From contig JBBMOL010000197.1 of assembly GCA_037954665.1 (NCBI GenBank), positions 558,001 through 622,000 of the forward strand: DNA of 64,000 nt. The letters are read 5' to 3'. Under the pieces are notes generated by a model. That model had not been told where the DNA came from. It was given only the letters and a program-made list of their open reading frames with translations, and ran no database searches. The translations under genes were made by a program, and so were the position numbers. Shown here piece after piece: positions 1-10,120 of the stretch. Numbering within the stretch: the stretch's first letter is position 1; each line of letters begins with the position of its first letter. This stretch comes from Laguncularia racemosa (lineage: Eukaryota > Streptophyta > Magnoliopsida > Myrtales > Combretaceae).

Positions 1-2
1 AT

Positions 3-2974
3 GCTGAAGCTGCCTTAGACTTCAGGATCGTATCCCTAGAACAAACGGTCCAACAATTGGCTGCCCAGGTCCACCTCTTAACTGAAAGCATCGGCCTCCT
101 TCACACCACTCAGCCAACCCAGGAAGAACATTCAAGGGCCAGGAAAGGAAAAGCAGTGGAGGGACAGCCTTCGGATTATGAAGAGATCAATTCCCACCTT
201 AACCCGGCCTTTGAATATGAGCCAAAGATCAACCAGGGGCCAACCTCTGATGACTTGAAAAGAGAGATGGAAGAGAGACAGAAGGAAATGGAGAAGAGAC
301 TCTTCCAGCAGCTCCATGATAAGATGAAAACAATTGAAGGTCCTGATGGTTTCGAGAAGGCCGGGATCACCAGTCTGCCAGTGTACAGGGAAGAGGTATA
401 CCCTAAGAAGTTCAAGACCCCAGAGTTTGAAAAATACGATGGGATCGGGTGCCCCAAAATGCATACCAGGCTATATGCCCGAAAGATGAGCAAGTACGCT
501 CAATACGACCAACTCATGATCCAGACCTTCCAAGACAGCCTCACAAGCCCTGCATTGGTCTGGTACGCCCACCTGGACTTCAATAATGTCAACACTTGGG
601 AAAAACTAGCCCGGGCATTCTACGACCAGTATAAGTTCAATATTGAGGTCGCCCCCTCCGTGATTGACCCGGGGAGTCTCCGGAAAAGACATACTGAGCC
701 GTTTAAGGAGTATGCTCAGCGTTGGAGAGCTCAGGCCGCCAGAGTAGCAATCCCGATCTCTGAGAAGGAGTTGACATCCATATTTGTCAACACCTTAGAC
801 AAGACATACTTTTCACATCTGGTAGGCCAGACCTCATCCAGCTTTGCAGAGGTGGTAGCTGCAGGATGTCGGATTGAAAATGCCATCACCACCAGCAGAC
901 TCCAAATGATGGATCCTTCTAGGGTCACACCAACACAAAGGCCCTTATGAGGTAATAGAGCTAAGGAGTCCACCATCAGCACTGTCCATTCCAGTAAGGT
1001 AGAAAAGGCTGGAACTCGTGTGACATTTCAGACCATGAGTACCCCAGCCCAGCAATCCACGACAGGTCATACCCAGGCCACCAAGGTCCCAAGGCAGTTC
1101 ACTCCAATCCCCATTCCGCTCAGTCAAGTCTTTGGTTGGTTGAGGGCGGACAACTTGATCAGCTTTGTGATCCCCAACGACCGGTACAAACCTAAGAATT
1201 TCGACTCAAGCCTCAGATGTGACTACCATATGGGTCAAGAGGGGCATTCTACAGATAGGTGCTGGAGGCTCCGGCACAAAATCCAAGACCTAATCGACAC
1301 AGGAATCGTACAGCTGGATTTTGTGAGCACCCCAACACCCAATGTCAACACCAACCCGCTGCCCAATCCTAAGCCCACCATTAACATGATCACATCTGAG
1401 GGGTCAACTCCCAAGGAAGCCTCTAAGTAGAAGACAACAGACCAACAGAAAAAGCAGTCCCATCAAGCCCTAGAGAAAACCCCAAAGTCACATATCAAAA
1501 GAAGATGGTTAGCCGGAGACCCAACAGTCGGCACTTTGGGAGAATCACATGGGAGGTTTGAATACTTGGTGAACTATTCTTACACCCCAACTGAGTATGG
1601 GCTGCCTAGCGGATGGGGGCCAGAGTTTGAGAAGGAGGACAACCCGCTGAAGGAAGAGGAGAAGACTATAAACATGATCAATTCCCATCAGAAGCCTAGG
1701 GTGATAAAATGCTACAAGAGACAATCAACTGAGATATAGATCCCAAGGAAAAGATATGTATTTAATGTCCCGATATCGGCAGAAAGTTATAAGGCCGCAC
1801 CTTTCGACTATTGGGCCCTCGAACGAGAGCGACCTCCTATGGTGGGAGGAATCATCCGCTCTGGGAGAATATACGACCCAAAGTATAGAACCCCGATCGA
1901 AGAGCCCAACGTGGTGAAAGGAGAGGAAGAGGAAGAGGGACTTGCTGCGTTTACAAAGATGGTAAAGGCGAGTGAATACAAGATAATGGAACAACTAAAC
2001 AAATTTCCAGCACAGATATCACTTATGGGCCTTCTTACAGCATCTGAGCCCCACAGGGAAGCACTCTTCAAAGTGCTCAAATAGATTCAGATCCCAGAAG
2101 GCATCGCTACAGACAAAATAAGTCACGTGGCGGATTTTATTTTCACTATGGACCAGATATCTTTCTCTCCAGAAGAGCTAGGGGAGGAGGGAGACCAACA
2201 TATAAAACCACTGTTCATAGTGGTCAGGTGCAACGACACAATTGTCTCCCGGGTACTCATCGACAACGGATCGTCCCTCAACGTTTGCCCACTGGCTACC
2301 CTCGACCTATTGGGGGTCGATCCAAGCAATATAACACCTAGCTCAACGGTGGTCAGAGCTTTTGATGGGTCAAAAAGAGATATAGTAGGGGAGATAAACC
2401 TACCGGTGGAGATTGGTCCACAAGTATTCCACATATCTTTCCAGGTCCTAGACATCCTAAGGTCTTTCAACTTACTTTTGGGAAGACCCTGGATACACGC
2501 TGCTGGAGCCATCCCCTCTAGTCTCCACCAAAGGGTCAAATTCATTGCGAACGGGCAGATAGTCACCGTGCTGGGCGAGCAAGATTACGCCATATACAAA
2601 GAAACTGCCATACCATATATTGGGGAGGAAGGTTCAGAAGACCTTAGTCTACAAATTTTCAATGAAGTGAGCGTGGTGACCAGCAAGGAGGGCCTTCAGT
2701 TTAAAGAGGGGCAGCAAGGGACGTTTGGACTAAGGTACGTTCTCACAGCCGAAGAAGAAGCGCAAGCAAAAGGTGTCAAAGGTAGAGTGAAGGAGAAGCC
2801 AATCGACGCCCAGATGTGCATTCCACCTCTCTAACAATCTTTCCGAAGAGCGAACATTATTCAAGAGCCTCGGATAAGCGAGGGTGATGACATCAATGGG
2901 AACCCAACCCCCTGCACGTCTAGTCAGCATCCAACTCTGAATAATTGGTTTTGTTATCCTATTAATAGTTCTAG
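3..2974 (+). pseudogene. gag-pro: Element A gag-protease (exon 1), partial at 5' end
   Basis: The reading frame is already open at base 3; homology to element C shows the true start is upstream. The gag core (about 400-900, with motifs such as LVWYAHLDF and FYDQYKFN) packs the RNA into particles. A zinc knuckle of the form C-x2-H-x5-H-x4-C lies near 1219-1263. An aspartic protease follows at about 2200-2600 with LIDNGSSLNV, where DNG replaces the usual DTG, as is common in this lineage. One frame runs throughout, interrupted by stops at 948, 1428, 1737, 2082 and 2832. Most are explained by C-to-T change of Gln or Arg codons when compared with element C. The exon ends in AG at 2973-2974, before a GT splice donor. 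Confidence 0.88.
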
Positions 2975-3080
2975 GTCAGCTCAAAAGTAGAGAACGATTA
3001 TTGAACAAATTTTATTGAGACTCTTTATTAATTCAATTACAGTCTCTTTTTGCTTATACATATGCTTTTACTTTACCCAG
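2975..3080 (+). other. Ogre-type intron between protease and RT in element A
   Basis: A 106-bp segment starts with GTCAGC after CTAG and ends with TTTACCCAG. It contains a TAG stop at 2987, also present in element C. Removing it joins AG to A in the same codon and puts the gag-protease frame in register with the pol frame (frame 0 to frame 1). Element C has the same junctions (46648-46761, 114 bp). Ogre elements are known to carry a spliced intron at exactly this place, which supports the call. Splicing itself is inferred. Confidence 0.75.
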
Positions 3081-6000
3081 ATCTCATACTAGCGAACATC
3101 AGGGATATTTCGCGCAGGTAGAAAATAAAAACGCTGATATCATTTCCAACGCTGCTGGGTCAGTTGTTGAAGGCGATATCCTTAACAATGAAATAATACA
3201 AGAAAATTGGCAAAAACATGAACAAAGCAGAATTTCAATTGACGAGCCGGTGGAGACAGTAAATCTAGGAAGCATGGAAAAACCTAAAAAACTCAAAATC
3301 AGGACTAGTTTGAGTGCCGAGCAAAAATGTGAGATAACCGAGTTATTAACAGAATATGCAGATGTGTTCGCCTGGTCATATGGCGACATGCCAGGACTAG
3401 ACCAATCGATAGTGGTTCATAGGCTTCCCACAAGAGAAGATGTCAAACCTAAAAAACAAAAACTGAGAAGATTTAGGCCTGACATCTTACTAAAGATTAA
3501 AGAAGAAGTCAAGAAATTGCTAGAAGTAGGGTTCATCGAAGTATCCGATTACTCGGAATGGGTGGCAAATATAGTCCCTGTTATGAAAAAGAATGGAAAA
3601 GTACGCGTATGCGTAGACTTCCGGGACTTGAACCAAGCTACGCCAAATGATAACTCCCCCCTACCTCACATTGATGTTTTAGTGGACAACACTGCGGGAA
3701 ACCATCTTTTCTCATTCATTGACGGTTTCTCAGGATATAATCAGATAAAAATGGCTGAAGAAGATAAAACTAAAACGACTTTCATCACAACGTGGGGAAC
3801 TTTCTGTTACAAAGTCATGCCCTTCGGTTTGAAAAACGCTGGGGCAACGTATCAGAGAGCCATGGTCGCGATACTTCATGACATGATACATCGAGAGGTT
3901 GAAGTATACGTCGACGACATGATAGCCAAATCTAAGGAAGGAGAAAGCCATATAGATATCCTGAGGAAATTTTTTAAGCGACTGAGAAAATTCCAGCTCA
4001 AGTTAAACCTAGATATATGCACTTTTTGGGTCACAACGGGGAAATTGTTAGGGTTTGTCATAAGCCAGGAAGGCATTAAAATCGATCCTGACAAGGTAAA
4101 GTCTATATTAGAGTTACCTTCCCCACGTTCAGTTAAAGAAGTAAGAAGCTTGCTGGGAAGATTAAATTATATAGCTCGTTTTATCTCACAGCTCACCGAT
4201 AAATGCCGGCCACTATTCCGTCTGTTGAAAAAGAATGCCACCATAGAATGGGACGACGAATGTGAAGAAGCATTCAGGACGATCAAAGACTACCTTATAA
4301 ACCCCCCGGTCTTGATAGTCCCGAAGTAAGGGAAGCCCTTATTCTTATACCTCACTATACTCCCTGAATTCATGGGTTGTGTGCTGGGGCAGAAAGATGA
4401 AGAGGGAAGAAAGCGTTCCATATATTACTTGAGCAAGAAATTCACAGAAGGGGAACAGAGGTACTCATAGGTGGAGAAGACTTGTTGTGCTTTAATTTGG
4501 GTCATGCATCGACTAAGGCAATATACCCTTTACTATCATATTGAGCTACTGATAAAACATGATCCCTTGAAATATTTGACAGAGAAACCAGCTTTGATAG
4601 GGAGAATCTCTAAATGGCAAATGCTCCTATCTGAGTTTGACATCACATACATAAATCAGAACTCGATGAAAGGCCAAGCCTTAGCCGACCAATTAGCAGA
4701 ACACCCTATCGAGACAGATTCCTAAGAACTACAAGCCTAATTCCCGGACGAAAATATATTAACAATGGAAGATATACCGGTAGAAGACTTTGGGATAGAG
4801 CAGAACCCAAAATGGAAACTGTTTTTCGATGGAGCCGCCAACGTATTCGGTTGCGGAGTTAGGGCAGTATTGATATCCCTAGACGGCACTCAATTCCCTG
4901 CAGCGACAAGACTTACATTTCCCTATACCAATAATATCACGGAATATGAGGCATGCATTCTTGGCCTCAAAATGGCCTGCCAAATGGAAATCCGCGAATT
5001 AGAAGTATACGGAGATTCGTCGCTCATCATACTACAGACAAGAGGGGAATACAAGACTAAAGACCCTAAACTAGTACTGTATCATCAACACTTGATAGAG
5101 CTAATCGAAGAATTCAAGGCAATCTCTTTCACATACATCCCAAGAACTCAGAATTAGTTTGCAGATGCACTAGCCACACTAGCATCTATGATCCAGATAA
5201 CAGGGGGAGCCGAAATCCAACCGATGAAGATAGACATCGAAAATCGGCCCACCTACTGTTTAACCATTGAAAAAGTACAAGATGACAAGCCCTGGTATCA
5301 CGACATCAGGACCTTTCTCCAAGAAAGTAAATACCCTGAAATGGCTAGCAAGAATGACCAAAGAACACTTAGAAGGTTAGCAAGCCATTTCTTACTAAGT
5401 GGGTCTATACTCTACAAAAGATCATCTGATACCACCTTATTGAGATGTGTGGACAAAAATGAAGCATGCGAACTGATGAAAGAGGTACACGAAGGAGTAT
5501 GTGGACCTCATATGAATGGCTACATGTTAGCCCGAAAAATCATGAGGTTAGGATACTATTGGTTAACCATGGAATTAGATTACATAAAATATGTCAAGCA
5601 CTGTCATCTGTGTCAAGTATACGTAAACCGGATAAATGCTCCGCCCAATGAGCTACATTTGTTGTTAGCACCATGGCCTTTCTCCATGTGGGGAATCGAC
5701 ATAATTTGCCCAATTACTCTGACAGCATCCAATGGCCACAAGTTTATACTGGTAGTGATTGATTACTTCACCAAATGGGTAGAAGCTTCGTCATATGCCA
5801 ATGTCACCAAAGGGGTAATAGTTCGCTTCTTGAAAAGGGACATAATAGCCCGATATGGAGTTCCTGAGTCTATCATCACTGACAACGGCACCAATCTTAA
5901 CAATAAGTCGATGACAGGTTTATGTCAGCAATTCCACATAAACCATAGAAATTCAACTCCCTACCGACCTCAGATGAACGGGGCAGTAGAAGTAGCTAAC

Positions 6001-6540
6001 AAGAATATCAAAAAGATCATCGAGAAAATGACAACCACTTACAAAGATTGGCACAAAATGTTACCGTTTGCTCTCATGGCTTATAGGACTTCAATAAGAA
6101 CATCTACTGGAGCTACCCCATATTCATTGGTAGATGGTACTGAAGCAATTCTACCAATTGAAGTCGAAATACCATCATTCAGAATATTGTCAGAAACTCA
6201 GCTAACCGAATTAGATTGGGTAAAGAAGAGGCTTGATCAGCTGAATCTGATTGATGAAAAAAGACTTACCGCACTATATCATGGCCAGTGTGACTAACAA
6301 AGGATGGCCTGAGCATTTAACAAGAAAATAAGGCCCCGATACTTCAAAGAAGGGGATCTGGTGCTAAGGAAGGTTCTCCCAAATGCCCAAGACTCTAGAG
6401 GGAAATTTACCCCAAACTATGAAGGCCCTTATGTGGTGAAAAAGGTTTTGTCAGGAGGTGCTTTGATACTGACTCAAATGGATGGTCCGGAATTGAGAGA
6501 CCCCATTAACACAGATGCTGTAAAGATGTACTATCCTTAG
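3081..6540 (+). pseudogene. pol: Element A pol: RT, RNase H, aRNase H, integrase
   Basis: Domains in order: linker (3081-3420), RT (about 3440-4330, catalytic EVYVDDM at about 3900), first RNase H (4340-4720), archaeal-type RNase H (about 4790-5170, with FFDGA, TEYEACILGL and VYGDSS supplying the acidic residues) and integrase (about 5440-6200). The integrase has an H-C zinc region and the D, D, E residues in WGIDII, ITDNGTN and GAVEVANKN. The polyprotein ends with DAVKMYYP and TAG at 6540. There is one continuous frame with in-frame stops near 4327, 4468, 4723, 4738, 5155, 6295 and 6310. All but one of these are C-to-T changes of Gln or Arg codons; 4468 is GAG to TAG. Non-functional. Confidence 0.92.
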
Positions 6541-7029
6541 GCAAGGGAATTGAAATTTTGCCAATGTTTATGAAAGCCAATGTTCGATACAAATTTCGTT
6601 GAGTCGAGTTTTTACTTTTTACAAGCAAAGTTAATGTCCCTGAATGGTCAATAATCCCAATCGATTCTCATCGCAACAAATATCCCTAAACACATTACCC
6701 ATCACTTCACCGATAAATGATAAACACTAAAATAATAATGAATCTCAATAAGTTTTGTAATATAATTCTATCTATTCTTGAGCATTAAAACTTAACGCAT
6801 TAGTAGGATAACACTATCGGCAAAAGAGCCATGCGCACAAGAAAGGAAGCACATCAAGATTTTTAACCTCGTAGCAAGATGACAAGAAGTGAAGCAGAAG
6901 CAAACCAGCACGAAGGTTCGGTTGTTTGGTTGCCATCCACGATAAATTGGCAAGCATATTAAAATGAATAACTATCATCATATCATGAAAAGCATCACAT
7001 CATTTAGCTCAATCAGTAGAAAGCATATT
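6541..7029 (+). other. Untranslated region after pol of element A
   Basis: About 490 bp of AT-rich sequence between the pol stop and the tandem repeats. It aligns with the corresponding part of element C (about 42690-43187, minus strand), for example the stretch encoding CGAACCTTCG near 6915 and 42810. No ORF or other feature is visible. Confidence 0.7.
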
Positions 7030-7770
7030 CAAAAAGCATAAGATGAGTCAGCCCATAGTGGGGCACTTGTCTAAACATCCCCTTTAATAGGGTAGTCAGC
7101 CCAAAAAGGGGCACTTCCCTATATCTCCTTTCTTAAGGTCAGCCCTAGGGGCACCTTTTTAAGATATTTTTTTATCATAGGTCGGTCAGCCCAAGAGGGG
7201 CACTTTCCTAAATATTTTGTCTCAAGGTCAGCCCATAGGGGCACTTTTTAAGACATTTTCTCCAAGGTCGTTAGTCTAAGAAGACACGTCCCGCTATAGG
7301 TCAATCAGCCCAAGAGGGGCACTTTCCTAAATATTTTGTCTCAAGGTCAGCCCATAGGGCCACTTTTTGAGACATTTCCCCCAAGGTCGTTAGTCTAAGA
7401 AGACACGTCCCGCTATAGGTCAGTCAGCCCAAAGAAGGGGCACTTTCCTAGACTCCCTCGATTAGTTAGCTCAGAGGAGCACTTTTCGAAACTATTAATT
7501 AATCAGCTCATAGGAGCACTTTTTCAAACTTTTAATAACCGATTAGTCAACTCAATGGAGCACTTTTCGGAGGTATTTTTCCAAACAGTTGCTAGTCTAG
7601 TCAAACGCTTCTGTTGATAGGTAGCCAACTCATCAAGGCGCTTCCTAAGATAATCTTCTTTTCAAGGTTGCTAGTCTGATAAGGTGCTTCCTATCATCAT
7701 TTATTCTATACTCCTAAACAATGCTTGAGATGTTTCCTATCGCCAATTAGTCAGCCCATAAAGCACTTTT
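7030..7770 (+). repeat. Degenerate tandem repeats in the 3' region of element A
   Basis: Imperfect units of about 118 bp (clearest starts near 7180, 7298 and 7418) are built from half-units with the core GTCAGCCCAAGAGGGGCAC or GTCAGCCCATAGGGGCAC followed by T-rich sequence. Copies become more divergent towards 7760. Tat-lineage elements are known for a hypervariable, tandemly repeated 3' untranslated region. The AGAGGGGCA core resembles the element's polypurine tract at 7958-7972. Confidence 0.85.
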
Positions 7771-7957
7771 TGGGAAGGAACATTACTCTAAATTGTTAGG
7801 ACCATTTTAAACTCGTGGGATTATTAGCTCTTGGAGCATTTTCCCACCAGAAACCAATTTCCAAATAATCAGCCAAAACAAGGCATTATCTATTCAAATC
7901 AAGAGGCCAAAAATGGCGTCTTTCTTGTCTTTGTAATTAAGTTTTTCAAACTTTACT

Positions 7958-7972
7958 ACAAAGAGGGGCAGC
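7958..7972 (+). other. Polypurine tract of element A
   Basis: ACAAAGAGGGGCAGC lies immediately before the TGTAAACA start of the 3' LTR. It is the expected plus-strand primer site. The same sequence abuts the 3' LTR of element C on the other strand. Confidence 0.85.
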
Positions 7973-8250
7973 TGTAAACACCCCATTTTTGCCCTAAGAA
8001 TCAATAATAATCAATTTCCAAATTTTCCTAATTTTTTCCAATTTTTCTCTAATTTGGCAAAAATAAGAAAAATATTCAAATAAATAAAAATAAATAGGAA
8101 AACACATCAATTTTGAAAAATGATTTCAGAAATGGCAATAATAAGGAATAAATAATTTTTACAAATTTTTGAAATTTCAAAAAATACAAAAAATAAAAAA
8201 AATTGCATTGCATATATGCAATTTGTGAAATAAACAAAATCAGGAAAATG

Positions 8251-8342
8251 GGCTAGCTCAGCTGGTCCGAGTCTTGGTCAGGCGGGTGCGTGCAGGTGCG
8301 AGGTCAGGGGTTCGAAACGCGGGGGAAGCAGATTCCGCATTT
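8251..8342 (+). ncRNA. tRNA-like Pol III promoter segment inside the LTR of element A
   Basis: TAGCTCAGCTGG (8254-8265) matches the Pol III A-box consensus TRGCNNAGYNGG at all positions. GGTTCGAAACG (8309-8319) matches the B box GGTTCGANNCC at 10 of 11. The spacing of 43 bases is within the range for tRNA genes with a long variable arm. TTTT runs follow at about 8339 and 8347. Element C has the same pair at the same LTR position. No clean cloverleaf can be drawn, so it is tRNA-like rather than a tRNA gene. Transcription is untested. Confidence 0.45.
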
Positions 8343-8660
8343 TGCAAATTTTTCATTTACCCGGGACAGGTGGCAGCATCTGATTGGCTGGAGCGAACGC
8401 ACGCGTCGAGCGCGTGATCGTCTTCAACCTCGGTCCGAGATCGCCGGCGAGGAGAAAAATTCGAATTTCGGCTATTTCGATTCGATTTTTTGCACAAATC
8501 CAACAGATCTTCAACAGAATTGAGATAAACATCATCCAATTGGAATCAAATCTCAACAAATCGAAGGATTTACACGAATCGGAGTTGTTTCATTTAACCA
8601 CAAATACGATTTTCCTTGATCGGTGGAAATCCGAGCTTATCCAGCTCGATTTCGAGAGCC

Positions 8661-8668
8661 TATAAATA
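8661..8668 (+). promoter_or_regulatory. TATA box of the element A LTR
   Basis: TATAAATA lies in a GC-containing context just before the leader. The identical box occurs at the matching place in both LTRs of element C. It is the likely Pol II promoter of the element. Confidence 0.65.
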
Positions 8669-10120
8669 GAGGATGAAGTGAGGAAGCCAGAACATAGATC
8701 AAAAGCGAGAGAAAGTGAGAGAAAAGAGATAATCGAAGTCCACCGGAGGAGTTCGGAGCTGCGACCGCCGATCAAGAGTTGAGCAACCACCAAGAGGCGT
8801 TTCTGGAGCAAACCACCGCCACCATTGGATTCCTCACCCTCGATAACCTAGGATTCGACACCTCAACCACTGCAAAAGGCCGCTGGAACACCGTCAACGA
8901 GCATTCCCCGCCGCCGTGTCCGACCGCTTCGACTTGACCGACCCGACCCGTGCACTGACCCGGATCCAGGTAAGTCGGATTTTTCGTTTTTTTATTTTAT
9001 TTTGTTTATTTATTTGATTTATTTTTCCGAATTGATTTATTAATTTTGTTATTTATTTATTAATTTTCTATTTTTTTATTTTTTTATTTACTTATGTGTT
9101 ATTTATATTTCAATAAATAGAAAAATGTTAGAAATTAGATTTTTTAGGAGTTAATAATATAAAAAATAATAATAAAATAAAAAGAAAAAAATATAATCAA
9201 AATAATAAATAATAAAAATGTAGAAAATAATAAAAATATTAGAAAAAAAATAATAATAAAACTTTAGATTTTGAAATAGGGTAGAATCTAGGAGAAAATT
9301 TTTTAATAAAACAAAAATGCACAAAAATTATGAAAAAATAATAAAAAATTATAAAAACTTATAAAGATTAAAAAAATTTAAAATAATAAAAGAATCATAA
9401 AAATGATAAAAAATCATAAAAAATAATAATAATTCGAAAATTAAGAAAAAATAGAAAAAAAAATGAGTTTTATCACTTAGAAAAATCATTTTCTCAAATA
9501 AATCCAAAATTGATGTTTTCCCCAAAAATTATTTTCAAAAATCAAATTATTAAGTTTAGGTTTAGATTTTTTTAGAAAAATGCCAAAAATGGTAAAAACA
9601 TAAATCAAAAGAGATTTCAAAATTAAAATTCACAAACCCACTAAATCTTTTTAGGAAAAGCGAACTACGGCTTGTTTGATCCTAAATAGGAGGTACGTAG
9701 GCACCCATTTGGGTCAACCCATAAAATGAAATTAAAAAATCATTTTTTTCAAATAACTCATTCAAAAACACAATAAAAAGGCAACAGAAACAAAATAAAA
9801 GACATTTCTAGATAGAGATACTTTTAGGAGATTAGGTGGTAACCGTAAGGTTTTAATAGGTTAGCCTTTGAACTTAGAAACTCTGGTTTTCCTTTTCCTC
9901 TTTTCACCAAAAACGAGAAGAGGAAATCATGACAACTAGTGGTCCAAATTAAGACTAATCTGCTCATTTAGTCTTAATTCAATATTTCCCAACAACAGTT
10001 GGGTGGTGACTCCAAAATTAAATGAAGTTCCTAACTCAAGTCGAGGGTCTATATTAGATGAGCATAGGGTCTAGTCTAGATCGGATTAGGAATGGGAAAA
10101 TTCAAAAATTAGACTTGACA

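Larger units (their letters stand above)
1..10120 (+). mobile_element. Element A: Tat/Ogre-type Ty3/gypsy LTR retrotransposon, 5' end outside window
   Basis: Order seen on the plus strand: gag, protease, short intron, reverse transcriptase, RNase H, second (archaeal-type) RNase H, integrase, tandem-repeat region, polypurine tract and a 2148-bp 3' LTR starting TGTAAACA and ending TTGACA. The second RNase H between RNase H and integrase is the family hallmark of the Tat lineage. Reading frames are unbroken by indels across about 6.5 kb but carry roughly a dozen stop codons, so the copy is dead. It is the same family as element C (39466-54124), but clearly diverged from it. The 5' LTR, primer site and any ORF1 lie to the left of the window. 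The sequence just beyond the 3' LTR is a MULE transposase gene, suggesting A landed inside it. Confidence 0.93.
7973..10120 (+). repeat. 3' LTR of element A (2148 bp)
   Basis: It begins TGTAAACACCCC and ends TTAGACTTGACA, giving TG...CA ends; both ends match the LTRs of element C. It holds a tRNA-like Pol III box pair near 8251-8320, a TATA box (TATAAATAG at 8661), a GC-rich leader to about 8970, then a very AT-rich stretch (8980-9480). The region from about 9640 resumes normal composition and matches the U5 part of C. Five bases after the LTR (CCCTT) would be the target duplication, but the partner is outside the window. Confidence 0.9.

Noticed and set aside
4745..5000. Open frames opposite the archaeal RNase H of element C (44745-45072).
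   Set aside because: Shadows of the pol frame on the minus strand; same codon periodicity and no motif.
7030..7770. CRISPR-like array in the tandem repeats of element A or C.
   Set aside because: Repeats are adjacent tandem units without unique spacers, in a plant genome.
8251..8342. A genuine tRNA gene in the LTR.
   Set aside because: No full cloverleaf; the acceptor stem hardly pairs and the intervening region is too long. Kept only as tRNA-like.
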